From: Carettochelys insculpta
Lineage: Eukaryota; Chordata; Testudines; Carettochelyidae
Length of the DNA: 64,000 nucleotides
Reading direction: 5' to 3'
NCBI RefSeq assembly: GCF_033958435.1
Contig: NC_134137.1
Span: 250,774,501 to 250,838,500 of the forward strand
Each line of letters begins with the position of its first letter. The first letter of the stretch is position 1. Positions 1 to 10,870 of this stretch are shown here, in pieces. The notes below the pieces were generated by a model, which was not told the origin of the DNA, did no database searches, and was given only the letters and a program-made list of their open reading frames with translations. Position numbers and translations under genes: made by a program.

Positions 1-364
1 GAAATAGGTGTGAGACTACCAGCTCATTTCACTATAGAACAGCTATTGATGATAATGACTTGGTCACTGAAAAGTTATATTTCTATCTTTAAACTGTAGG
101 TAGAAGGCCCACAATATTAAACCCCTGAATCATCCAGTTTCCTTCGTGCAACCTTTCTTTCACAGGACAAAAACCTCCAAAGCAACAAAACACTGAATAG
201 AAGGAGGGGAACAATGACCCCATTTATCTTTGCTTATTAATCTTTGAGCTCTCTCAAGTATTACTCCTGGGCTGAAAACCTCCAAGCTGCATTTAGATAT
301 GAGCACACAGAAATTAGAGTTCAGAGTCTTCAGACAAAATCCTGCTTCATTGACTCAGGGATAT
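1..364. other. unannotated AT-rich sequence
   Basis: I see no gene, terminal repeat or recognisable repeat family in this stretch. It is ordinary AT-rich vertebrate non-coding sequence with stops in all frames. Confidence 0.5.
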
Positions 365-500
365 AAGGACAGAAGGGACAATCATTATCATCTAGTCTAA
401 CTGCCTGCATGTTGCAGCTACAGAACTTTACCCACCCAAGTCTGCGATAGACCCATAACCTCTGGCCCAGTTACTGAAATGCTCAAAACATGGTTTAAAA
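365..500 (-). repeat. CR1/L3-type LINE 3' end fragment
   Basis: The segment carries the antisense signature of a CR1-like 3' end: an 'agaagggac' block, then 'catctagtctaactgcctgcatg', then a run ending near 'cagttactgaaatg'. The same arrangement recurs at 48530-48690, and the two copies align over more than 120 bases with scattered substitutions. It is non-coding and old. The family name is my inference from the word order, which resembles reptilian CR1/L3 tails. Confidence 0.5.
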
Positions 501-779
501 ACTTAGAGAATCCACTATTTACACTGGCTGAAACCTACTACGATTATGAGATCAGTAAAACCTGGATGCAATAGAGAAGAGGCCCCTCTCTCTTTCATTT
601 TTTTTCCCACCTAACTTTTTTTAATTCTCCATTGGAAACTTTCTGTGATGCCTGTAATTCCAAAGCTTGAGCTTTTCACTTTGAAATATGATCAACGCTC
701 TGGTGCTGAAAGGAGAGGGGTATCGCATGTTGTCTCTGCCGGCAATGAAATTAAACACATTTGAGCCAGATGTTGTAGG

Positions 780-895
780 ACTATTGATTCTGCTTCAGTA
801 AGGTAGTTAAGCATGTGCGTGATTTTAAGCATGTGAGGAGTCCCATTGACATCTGTGCTGCAGATTCAATACCTTGCAGAATCTGGGCCCATTTA
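780..895 (+). repeat. ancient 'ttaagcatgtg' dispersed repeat
   Basis: This interval has repeated 'ttaagcatgtg' words, a 'agtcccattgac' core and an ending near 'gaatctgggccc'. The same words recur at 31410-31575, with weaker echoes near 52200 and 63760. The structure is typical of an old palindromic DNA-transposon-derived repeat in turtle and crocodile genomes. I cannot assign the family. Confidence 0.4.
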
Positions 896-1024
896 TGTCA
901 TTGCCCTCTCTAACCCTGCTAATATCTGGCAATGCTCATGAAAATTCAGCACATTCTTCACTCTGTCCACTACCATTTACTGTGTGTGTATCATTAATAT
1001 ATATCTTGATATAAAATACACAAT

Positions 1025-1352
1025 GGCCATGTCTACACTAGCCCCAAATTTTGAAATGGCCATGTAAATGGCCATTTCGAAGTTTACTAATGAAGTGCTG
1101 AAATACATATTCAGCGCCTCATTAGCATGCGGGCGGCCACGGCACTTCGAAATTGACGCGGCTCGCCGCTGCGCGGCTCGTCCCAACAGGGCTCCCTTTT
1201 GAAAGGACCCTGCCTACTTCGAAGTCCCCTTATTCCTGTGAACAGATGGGAATAAGGGGACTTCGAAGTAGGCGGGGTCCTTTCGAAAAGGAGCCCCATC
1301 AGGACAAGCCGCGTGGGCCATTTCGAAGTTTGGGGCTAGTGTAGACACGGCC
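1025..1352. mobile_element. Harbinger-type MITE, 328 bp, TSD AAT
   Basis: The termini are inverted repeats: 'ggccatgtctacactagccc' at the left is matched by its reverse complement ending 'gtgtagacacggcc' at the right. The trinucleotide AAT flanks both sides (1022-1024 and 1353-1355), consistent with the 3-bp target duplications of PIF/Harbinger elements. It has no coding capacity. The interior carries a near-perfect hairpin with arms 1189-1236 and 1249-1297, rich in TTCGAA and 'cttcgaagta' words. Several CpG dinucleotides are intact, which suggests a fairly young copy. Confidence 0.85.
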
Positions 1353-1532
1353 AATATGTAAATACATGTTAGATATAGGCATGTGAATAGACAGAGTTAA
1401 ATATATACTCATGTATTCCCAACTATAAATGTAAAACAGAATCTAGAATCAATCTTCCCTTGCCACAGAACTGAAAATCTTTGTATGAGAGGCTACTTGC
1501 TGTATCCAGATTCTGGTGCCATTGTTCTCCAG

Positions 1533-2214
1533 GGCTACGTCTACACGTGCAGCCAACATCGAAATAGTCTATTTCGATGAATAACGTCTACACGTCCTCC
1601 AGGGCCAGCAACATCGATGTTCAACTTCGACGTTGCTCAGCCCAACATCGAAATAGGCGCAGTGAGGGAACGTCTACACGTCAAAGTAGCACACATCGAA
1701 ATAGGGATGCCAGGCACAGCTGCAGACAGGGTCACAGGGCGGACTCAATAGCAAGCTGCTCCCTTAAAGGGCCCCTCCCAGACACAGTTGCACTAAACAA
1801 CACAAGATACACAGAGCTGAGAACTTGTTGCAGACCCTGTGCCTGCAGCATAGATCCCCAGCTGCCGCAGCAGCAGCCAGAAGCCCTGGGCTAAGGGCTG
1901 CTGCCCACGGTGACCATAGAGCCCCGCAGGGGCTGGAGAGAGAGCATCTCTCAACCCCCCAGCTGATGGCCGCCATGGAGGACCCAGCAATTTCGACGTT
2001 GCGGGACGCGGATCGTCTACACGGTCCCTACTTCGACGTTGAACATCGAAGTAGGGCGCTATTCCTATCTCCTCATGAGGTTAGCGACTTCGACGTCTCG
2101 CCGCCTAACGTCGAAGTTAACTTCGAAATAGCGCCCGACGCGTGTAGACGCGACGGGCGCTATTTCGAAGTTGGTGCCGCTACTTCGAAGTAGCGTGCAC
2201 GTGTAGACGCAGCT
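1533..2214 (+). mobile_element. Harbinger MITE, 682 bp, TSD CAG
   Basis: The element begins 'ggctacgtctacacgtg' and ends with the near inverted complement 'cacgtgtagacgcagct'. CAG lies on both sides (1530-1532 and 2215-2217). It matches 13704-14385 base for base over most of its length and has the same 682-bp size. Both ends match those of the 4.66-kb autonomous Harbinger at 33760-38420, so it is best read as a deletion derivative lacking the transposase and Myb-like genes. The TIR core 'cgtctacacg' recurs inside near 1585 and 1671, and inverted near 2141. Confidence 0.9.
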
Positions 2215-2517
2215 CAGGTGTAGTAGCCTTCATCAGTGAGTAGCCCTATTAATTCTACTGGAGTTAATTGAAAAGTAAGGCTCCATTCAACATAGTTTTT
2301 TGGGGAATGGAATTGGGCCCAAAACTTCCACTCCTTTTCACTCCTCCTCTCACTTTTTCAGTATCTTTAAAAAAAAACATATTAGCGTGATGCATGAGAT
2401 ACCTGTATTCACACCCTACACACCATTGTAATCTTTCTGCAAAATGTCTTGCAAGGTATCATTTGAAAAGTAAAAATTTGCTAGTAATCATATGGGGGAA
2501 TGTGTGTCACAACATTA
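2215..2517. other. unannotated spacer
   Basis: This is AT-rich non-coding sequence between a Harbinger MITE and a Tigger-like fragment. I see no gene or repeat boundary in it. Confidence 0.4.
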
Positions 2518-3055
2518 CGGTAAACCCTCAAGTTATGTGGGGTTGCGTTCCTGCAACTCCTGCATAACTCAAATTTTCACGCAAGTCGGTGGGGGAGATG
2601 GGAACCAGGTAGCAGCCTGGTTCCAGCATCCCTGGACTTGCAGGAGCTGAGAAACTGACCAGCCCACCAGGGCTGGTCAGTTTCCTGGCTCTTATTGTGG
2701 TGAGGAGCTGGGAAGCAAGGGTCATCCTGGTTCCAGTCTCCCCACTGCTTGTGGGACTTGGGAAACTGACCAACTCATGGCTGGTCAGCTTCCTGGTTCC
2801 TGCAAGCGGGGAGCTGGGAACCAAGCTAAGAGCTTTCTCCCTCCCTTTCCCCAGCCACTCGGCTGTCAGATAACCAAGCAGCTGGGCGAAGGAGAAGGCT
2901 CCAGCTGTGGGACTGCAGGGTCTCCATGCTCCCTGTCTGAGGACCCTGTGGCTGGTTCTGCTGGCTGCGTGCTGCCCAGCCTGCTTCCAGCTGGGGGGAT
3001 CTCCCTGCCCCCCACCCACAGCACTGCACCCCCTGGGAATAATATTAAAATGAGT
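2518..3055 (+). mobile_element. Tigger-like DNA transposon fragment
   Basis: A TA dinucleotide is followed by 'cggtaaaccctcaagttatg', a left terminus of the kind seen in Tigger-type elements (compare 'cagatagtccccgactta' at 21067). The interior is GC-rich and holds imperfect repeats of 'aactgaccag' and 'ggctggtcagtttcctgg'. I cannot find the matching right terminus, so the element is truncated or its right end has decayed. The right boundary is approximate. The long open frames across it are composition artefacts and resemble no protein I know. Confidence 0.45.
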
Positions 3056-3900
3056 TAGGTGGGATATGGGATTGTTGTAGTTAAAAACTCTTCTGCATTG
3101 AAAAGTATGGATATTTGTACTCTTTGGAAACAGCGGTCATTAAAACTTGCTCTTCAGCAGCATTGCACTCACTTGCTTTGCTCTAAACTCAGCCACTTTT
3201 CAAGGACTTCCCTTAATTGGGGTTCATTCTTTAATGCTCCTTTTGGAAGGCTGAAACATAAGACATAATATGGTATAAAAGGCACAAGCATATTGTTTGT
3301 ATACTAGGCAAAGATTTTTCGGAACATGATTTTTTTCGGCACAGTTAACTTTTTCCGTAACCTCATCCTTACTAATATCATAACCTACAGCAAGAAAGTG
3401 GGTCCAATGTTAAATATTTGTGGGTTGCTAGTAAATCTGGGTCAATAATGAAGAACATGTGAGAGACATGCTGCATAAATTGAGGCTGTTTCCTCTGTCT
3501 GGAACCTCTCCCTGCCCCTCACCCTTGCTCTGAGCTATTGAGCCACTTCCACTCTTCCCCAGAGTGATTTTTTTTCTAGCCTCGTAGAGTTCCATGTTGA
3601 ACTTGCCTTGACTTTTAGAACAAACTTGTTCAGTCCACAAGTAAAGATGTTTTTTCCTAGCTGCTGCTCCTGCAGACTCGCCCTGGGAGCTGAAGCTCAA
3701 GCTGTGTTCTCTCTGTCTTATGCATCACTGCTGGTAATTCCAAATCTGCAGGCCAAATTAGACTGTCAGAAAAGCCACTGAGAATCCTTTGACCTTGAAT
3801 TTTTATTCCACTATGCCTTCTTTGCTACTTTGATGTGAACAGGCCATGCAGCAGGTTGATCTCCCCACTGAAGAATACCCATGGCCAAAGAGGCTTAGAA
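3056..3900. other. unannotated non-coding sequence
   Basis: I see no gene, terminal inverted repeat or named repeat here. Short open frames are present but show no recognisable protein similarity. Confidence 0.4.
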
Positions 3901-5640
3901 GATAAGAACATAAGAATGGCCATACTGGGTCAGACCAAAGGTCCATCCAGCCCAGTATCCTGTCTGCCGACAGTGGCCAATGCCAGGTGCCCCAGAGAAG
4001 GAGAACAGAAGACAATGATCAAGTGATTTATCTCCTGCCATCCATCTCCTGCCCTTGTACTGAAGGCTAGGGCACCATAATTTACCCCTGGCTAATAGCC
4101 ATTTATGGACCTAACCTGCAAAAAATTATCGAGCTCTTTTTTAAACCCTAATAGAGTCCTGGCCTTCACAGCCTCCTCCGGCAAGGAGTTCCACAGGTTG
4201 ACTGTGCGCTGTGTGAAGAAAAATTTCCTTTTATTAGTTTTGAACCGACTACCCATCAATTTCATTTGGTGTCCCCTAGTTCTTGTATTATGGGAAAAGG
4301 TAAATAATTTTTCTATATTCACTTTCTCCACACCATTCATGATTTTATATACCTCTATCATATCGCCCCTCAATCGCCTCTTTTCCAGACTGAAAAGTCC
4401 CAGTCTCTCTAGCCTCTCCCCATATGGGACCCGTTCCAAACCCCTAATCATCTTAGTCGCCCTTTTCTGAACCTTTTCTAATGTCAATATATTTTTCTGA
4501 GGTGAGGAGACCACATCTGCACGCAGTACTCAAGATGTGGGTGTACCATAGTTTTATATAGGGGAAGTATGATATCTTTTGTCTTATTATCTATCCCTTT
4601 TTTAATAATTCCTAACATCCTATTTGCTTTACTAACTGTCGCTGCACACTGCGTGGATGTCTTCAGAGAACTATCCACTATAACTCCAAGATCCCTTTCC
4701 TGATCTGTCGTAGCTAAATTTGACCCCATCATGTTGTACGTGTAATTTGGGTTATTTTTTCCAATGTGCATTACCTTACACTTACCCACATTAAATTTCA
4801 TTTGCCATTTTGCTGCCCAATCACTCAGTTTGCTGAGATCTTTTTGTAGTTCTTCACAATCCCTTTTGGTTTTGACTGTCCTGAACAACTTAGTGTCATC
4901 TGCAAACTTTGCCACCTCACTGCTTACCTCATTTTCTAGATCATTGATGAACAAGTTGAACAGGATCGGTCCCAGGACTGACCCTTGGGGAACGCCACTA
5001 GTTACCCCCTTCCATTGTGAAAATTTACCATTTATTCCAACCCTTTGTTTTCTGTCTTTTAACCAATTCCCGATCCATGAAAGGATCTTTCCTCCTATCC
5101 CATGACTGCCTAATTTACATAAAAGCCTTTGGTATGGGACCGTGTCAAAGGCTTTCTGGAAATCTAGGTAATATTATGTCCACTGGGTGCCCCTTGTCCG
5201 CATGTTTATTAACCCCTTCAAAGAATTATAATAGATTAGTTAGACACGACTTCCCTCTGCAGAAACCATGCTGACTTTTGCCCAACAATTTGTGCTCTTC
5301 TACGTGCCTTGCAATTTTATTCTTTGCTATTGTTTCTACTAATTTTCCTGGTACTGATGTTAGACTTATTGGTCTATAATTGCCAGGGTCTCCTCTAGAA
5401 CCTTTTTTAAATATTGGCGTTATATTGGCCGTCTTCCAGTCATTGGGTACCGAAGCAGATTTAAAGGATAGGTTACAAACCACTGTTAATAACTCCGCAA
5501 TTTCACATTTGAGTTCTTTCAGAACCCTTGGGTGAATACTGTCTGGTCCTGGAGACTTGTTACTATTCAGCTTATCAATTAACTCCAAAACCTCCTCTAA
5601 CCTCCAAAACCTCCTGAGCCCTCTTGTATTTTTCACTTTA
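3901..5640 (-). mobile_element. CR1 LINE (PsLINE-like 3' end), 5'-truncated
   Basis: On the minus strand this copy runs from within the reverse transcriptase to a 3' end that reads 'aagaacataagaatggcc' on the plus strand. That tail is characteristic of turtle CR1/L3-type elements. Upstream parts (ORF1 and the endonuclease domain) are missing, as is usual after incomplete target-primed reverse transcription. The coding part is described separately. A tail of the same type, truncated and diverged, lies at 47977-48195. Confidence 0.9.
4092..5636 (-). pseudogene. CR1 reverse transcriptase fragment, frameshifted
   Basis: Three open segments on the minus strand cover the C-terminal part of a CR1 ORF2 protein. 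The first (5226-5636) has the N-terminal RT motifs 'LNSNKSPGPDSIHP' and 'NYRPISLTS'. The second (4484-4954) carries the catalytic-core 'FADDTKLF' box and a following 'LGVIVDSS' block. The third (4092-4514) has the C-terminal '[14 protein letters not shown]' and '[12 protein letters not shown]' signatures. Frameshifts separate the pieces, so no functional enzyme can be made. The apurinic-type endonuclease that should precede the RT is absent because the copy is 5'-truncated. Confidence 0.9.
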
Positions 5641-6548
5641 TGGTGTATGCCAGGAGTCAGAGGGAGTGTGTTGGGAAGGGAGAGGGATAGGGAAACAGTT
5701 GCCAGCTGTTCTTTTGGGTCTGAGAGCAGTCTGGAGGCTGGTCTAACTTAATCTGGGGACCAAGTAAGTCCCTGGATTCCCTGAGAATGTGGCAAGTGCA
5801 AAGGATACTTTAAGCCATCTTTTGCCACGTCTCTAGTTTTCAGCATTTTCCTTTATTCTATCTTAGTACGCTATTTTTCGCTTTCTGCTTGAAGCACATC
5901 TTGCCTCAGTGCCATGAAGTCTTACCCATCCCTTTCTATATGCACTTCTTACACGTGGCATACTTATGAAAGAGCCGTTACATTGTTTCCATAGGAACAA
6001 AGTGATGTCTTAAATATAGGATTTGACTTGACCTGAGGATCTGGCAGATGGACAAAACTGAGAAAGAGCCCTTCTTCAAACCCAAATATTAGCATTGGGA
6101 ATACAGGAGATGACTAGCTAATATTTTGAAGACAGAGGAATGCAGCACAATGCAACAAAGAGCATTTTGCCAAACCTGTAATTCAATGCACCACAGATGG
6201 CCTGCTCCAAGCCCTGTAGGGTTCACATGGTGCATAAGTTCTTGTGGGGGCTGCCTGGTCTGGGGAGAAGTGTGCCTCTGCACATGGGTACTTGATTTAG
6301 CACAGAGTAGAACTACTCTACAGCCACAGGAATTTGGGTGGGCGTCTTACTTTAGCTGAGTCACCATTTTTTACAGTCCTTACACCCCCCAGGGACAGAG
6401 CCCCACTCTGACTGGCATCTATCTGCCCTGCCCCAAGCAGTCTGCCTTAACTGGAGTTGAGGCAGAGTCTAGCTTGTGTCAAACTCTCTGTCATTATAGG
6501 ATCAGACTGAGTCCTAATAGTACAGAGACTTAACTATATGTTATAGCA
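5641..6548. other. unannotated non-coding sequence
   Basis: No terminal repeats or recognisable coding segments are visible. Open frames of 60-77 codons on both strands around 6089-6359 overlap each other and resemble no family I know. Confidence 0.4.
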
Positions 6549-6871
6549 CAGGGGTCAGCAATCCCTGGCACAGGTATCAACAGTGACATGTGAGCCAATT
6601 TTCATTGGCACATGAGGCGGGAGCTCAGCCCTGTCCCTTCTCCCCCGTGCAGCTGGGAGCTTACTCAAGGCCATGCCACCTGTGGCTTAACACAAGACCG
6701 GCGCATACCGTCATCCACCACTTAAATAAATAAAGATCCAGAGTGTTATTATTTATTAATGAAGCTGTTTTTAGTAGGACTATTAGATACTTTAAAGAGT
6801 ATTGCTGGCATTCGGGCTGTACATAGAGGTCAACTTTCAGCACTCAGCCTCAGGAAGTTGGCTGACCCCTC
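6549..6871. mobile_element. non-autonomous hAT element, 323 bp
   Basis: The left end 'caggggtcagcaatcc' is matched by an inverted right end '(gg)ctgacccctc'. Flanking octamers are TTATAGCA (6541-6548) and TTATAGTA (6872-6879), one mismatch apart, which fits the 8-bp target duplications of hAT transposons. There is no transposase. It is related by its ends to the hAT copies at 23086-24252 and 26056-26369. Confidence 0.8.
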
Positions 6872-6879
6872 TTATAGTA

Positions 6880-7681
6880 TAATCACATACCCTTCCCCAC
6901 ACACAGACTGAAACAACTCTAACAGGACAATAATGTTTCTCCCTCCTTATGCTGATTCCAAATGCTTGTGAACATGTTCAAGAGCAAGTGAGGAAGTGAC
7001 CAACAAGAGACTGTTGACAGCATTGCTCCTTTTGGGAGGACTAGACGGTGAGAGAGCATTGCCTAGAGAAGAGAGCATTTGTCTGCTTTCTACTGCTCCT
7101 TGCAGTTAAACTTTTCCTTGGCCTGGTTCTCCAGTTCACTAGGATTCTTTGCGGTGTGCTGGTGACACAAAACAGCCTTGAAGATGGATCGAGTCCCTGG
7201 GGGAATTCCTTGGGCATAGCTGGCTATTTACTGGTGTATAGCTGCAGAAGAGGCTCTTACCTCCACCTGCTTGTTTTTGGCTGTCATTGGGCATGGCAGG
7301 GAAAAGCTTGAGTCTCTGGGACATCTTTTATAATTGATCGATAATGGCAGCTGGAGACTGTTGAGTAGAGCAGTGTTTCAGTTGCTCTCATAATAGGCAC
7401 TAACCTGATTAGTAGCGTGCTGCCAGGATCAAAAGATGTAAAAGAGCACAAACTATCTCCCGCTAATCCTCTGCACTTGTGCTGAATGCTCCTTGGCGAG
7501 ACCCAAAAATGAGGGCCAACTTTTATTTTTAATGTGGGTTATGGGATTTACAATTAAACATGCATCAAACATGCATTGAAGCTTAATTGCTTAAAATGTT
7601 CTGTCATGTCAGGTTACAGATATTACATTAACTTTCACAACACTCCTGCCTAAGCTTTGAGTATTATATCATTTGAGCTAC
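6880..7681. other. unannotated non-coding sequence
   Basis: I see no gene or repeat boundary. An 87-codon open frame at 7048-7311 on the plus strand is hydrophobic and has no recognisable similarity, so I do not treat it as a gene. Confidence 0.4.
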
Positions 7682-7692
7682 ACAAAAATAAA

Positions 7693-8096
7693 AGAGTCCT
7701 GTAGTACCTTTAAAGACTAACAAATTTATTAGGTAATGAACTTTTGTGGGTAAGATTATTAGGGCAGATCATTAGTATCCAGGGTCTATATAGCGGGGAA
7801 AGAGAGAAAGCGGAGAAAAAAGGGGTTACCTGTCACTACTAGGACTGGTAGATGAAACAAATTAAGTGAGAGGAGATAATTGATACCTCTGTTAATGTCT
7901 GATTTAAATCTGTTGAATTTGCAAATAAGTTCCAATTCACAGACCTCTTATCTTATGCATGAGAAGGGCAATTTCCCCACCTTTGATATTGGTAGGAATG
8001 TCATCTGAAGAAGAGGCTCTTACCCATGAAAGCTCATTAGCTAATAAATTAATTAGTTTTTAAGGTGCTACAGTCTAACACCACTGCCCCTCTAAG
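7693..8096. mobile_element. inverted (head-to-head) PLE insertion, 11-bp TSD
   Basis: The left arm is antisense: it opens with the reverse of a PLE 3' tail ('gagtcctgtagtacctttaaag', 'agactaacaaatttatta') and continues into diverged endonuclease-end sequence. The right arm is sense: it starts near 7990 with 'catctgaagaagaggctctt' and ends 'ggtgctacagtctaacac'. The direct repeat ACAAAAATAAA lies on both sides (7682-7692 and 8097-8107). The whole inverted unit is therefore one insertion. It carries no intact coding sequence. Confidence 0.85.
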
Positions 8097-8107
8097 ACAA
8101 AAATAAA

Positions 8108-9134
8108 GGGCGGTCACGTAGCGGGTCAGTGAGACGTGAAAATAAAACCCAAATGCTCTAGTTCACTGTGCAGTGTTAACCATAGACTGTAACCATGTTA
8201 CCTAGTTAGACAGATTCTCTATGCACCAATGTACTTTCATCAGGCAAAAGATCCAAAATTAACATTGCTGTATAGGATCTGCATCTTCTGTCTGACTAAA
8301 ATAAATGAGTCTGACAGTGGATAAACAGCTTGTAAAAATTATTTTATATATAAATCGATAATTTGACAAGTTTTGCCCAAAAGTTGCAATACATGTATAT
8401 TGGGCAAATATAATTACAGAAGCTGGTGGACAAATTTCCAACCAATCAGTTATTACACACTTCTTCCCATAAATGTCCGTACTTCTTTTAGACAGACTAG
8501 ATCTTAAGTTTCACCAGTATTTGTACTGGGAAGCATTGTAGTAAATTAAAACCTTTAAGAGATGGTTTGTTACAATATAAACTGTGCTGTAGCTGCTTGT
8601 CTTCAATTATTTAATTGTTAGCATTGTCATTAATTATTGACTATGGCTTGCAATAATACCTTTTAATCAAAGGAAGCAAAGGGCTGAAGATGGCCAAAAT
8701 TCATATGCACATCAACCACTTCTTGATTATATGCTTTCATTAAATAAATCTCACAATTTATCATCAACCTGCATATTGGCAGGAAGATAATGATGTAGTT
8801 TGACCCACCCACGTTTTAAAACATGGGCTTAGTTCTAGTGTGGTGAAGAATATACTTTAGTGACTAGCGTTTGTAAAACTCGATTGGGTTGCAGGTTTTC
8901 TGTTATCTCCAGTAAAGATGAGAGTTTTCAGATATTTGTAGGAGGGAATATCCGTAGTGGGTTGAAAATTTATAGAATTAGTCATGTCTGGCTTCACTAC
9001 TGTTAGATAAAAACGAGTGTGGATTGTTTTTTAAATACACAAAAGTTCTTATTACTGTTATGTGAATTTACTGCTGGTGAAGGTGGAATAACAGGTCCTT
9101 GGATTGAAGTGCCCTCTGTTTCAGAGCACAGTTA
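8108..9134. other. repeat-poor AT-rich sequence
   Basis: No transposon ends or coding signals are evident. The part near 8560-8700 is unusually rich in homeobox-type 'taattg' and 'attaat' words and contains a TCF-like 'atcaaagg'. That could mark a conserved regulatory element, but the sequence alone does not prove it. Confidence 0.3.
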
Positions 9135-9325
9135 GAAGAAAGGAGCCCAATGCCCCTAGCTTCTGTTTGTCACAGCTGGGTATGGATGACAAAGGACAGA
9201 TCGCTTGATGATTACCTGTTCTGTTCGCTCCTTCTGGAGTGCCTGGCATTGGCCGCTGTCAAAAGACAGAATACTGGCCTAGATGGAACTTTGGTTTGAC
9301 CATATGTGGCTGTTCTTATTGCAAT
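9135..9325 (+). repeat. CR1/L3 LINE 3' end fragment
   Basis: Sense-strand tail of the PsLINE-like CR1 family, recognisable by 'tcaaaagacagaatactggc', 'ctagatggaactttgg' and 'tgaccatatgtggctgttct'. The same words occur in antisense at 3905-3970. Only the 3' untranslated region is present. Confidence 0.75.
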
Positions 9326-10773
9326 GGTCCTTAAACTTGACCTTCAGAGATACTAGTGGATAGCTCAAGTCTTCATGGCCTCTGTGACAAGGCTGTTAGT
9401 CTGATACAGGCACCCAGGCTGGTGCAGACCCATCACTACTGACAAACCCCTGTGTGGCTCCACTTCTTTCTCTCTTCTCAAGCAGCTGAAATTTAATAAC
9501 TGGAACTTGGGAGGCCTACTCCAGTTGTGGGCTCAACTGTGCAACAGTGGGTAATATTTGGTAAAATGTATCTAACAAATGTTTAATGTTAAATATATTT
9601 AACAAATGATGATAAGAAAAGGCACAAAGGGGTGAAAGAAGACTAGGTGAGTTTTCACAAGACACCAGCTAATATAGCTGAAAGACTGTGTTGCTATTGT
9701 GCCAGGTAGACAAAAGGAGCGTGGAACTAGAAATCAGTGTTCTAAAATTGGTGTGTTGGAAATTAGGCCTAACTAGGGAGAAGAACAGTAAGAAGATGGG
9801 CTAAAAATAAGACTTGGAGGGAGGGCAGACAGGCTATGGGATTTCTGGAGGGAGGGAAGCTGACTTCTGCTCACTCCAAGGACTCTGTCCTTTGTACACG
9901 AACCTTGAGGACTATTGGATTTGATGGCATCTAGACCTCAACACACTTCACCATCGCTGGTGGCCTAGCAAGACTATAGCACGTGACTGTCATGTGACCC
10001 CCTGTTCGGGCTTCCCTTTCCTCCCGTTTGATTTTGTCTCCTATGTGCCCCCTGTCTCTCTTGGCTTGTCTCCTGATCCTGAGAGCAGCTGTACTGCACA
10101 GCACTGGCACAATGGGATAAATTGCTCCAGCTAGTTGATGTACTTTAGGTCAGCTTAGCATAGTAGCTTCACAGGAATAAGGCAATAGTTGCATCTGTAC
10201 TGGATGCGATTCAATTAACCCCTGCTGGATTGACCGCAGCCTGTCGATCTAGCCCATGGTGAAGACATGACCTCAGAATTTGTTAAGCAAACGTCCTGCC
10301 TTCGTATTCATGGATCACCAAGTAAGACTGTGTTCAGATGATGGATTGCTTGTAGATGAGCAGAGTATTATGGGTGGAGTTCTATGAAAACCATTTTAAG
10401 CTGCCTCAGACCAAATTAGTGCACCTTTCTAGGAAAGAACTTCCTTGTGCTGGTTATTGAATTTTTGTTCCTGACAAACATTGATCATTTTGTATAACCT
10501 GTTTGGTGTAGTAGCTGACAGTCCAAACACAGTTGAGATATTTCTCATTCAAGATAAAAATAAATTGAAAGTAGAAGCCTGAAGTGCAGGTAACTTCTGT
10601 AACCTACATCCTTTTTGCTTACTGCGCCTTTAAATTTCTAATGGCCTAGCTCTTTGTGAGCAATTCTCATGTCTTTCAGTTCAGTAGGGTGGTTGCTACA
10701 AAGCATGCCTCAGACATTGCGCTGTCACATGAATACTTTACACTTGTTATGTCTTGTGTTTTTCTTAATCATT
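9326..10773. other. mostly unannotated; possible decayed MITE near 10100-10280
   Basis: No gene is visible. A short part near 10105-10280 ends 'ggtgaagacatgacctca', which resembles the right end of decayed Harbinger MITEs ('gtgtagacataccc'), but I cannot find a convincing left terminus. Confidence 0.3.
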
Positions 10774-10870
10774 GGCTGTGTCTACACTATGAGATAAAAT
10801 CATATTTGAAGGACTTAGCTCGATATTAAAACATCACTGTCTTCACAGTTAAAACTATTAGCTCAATTTA

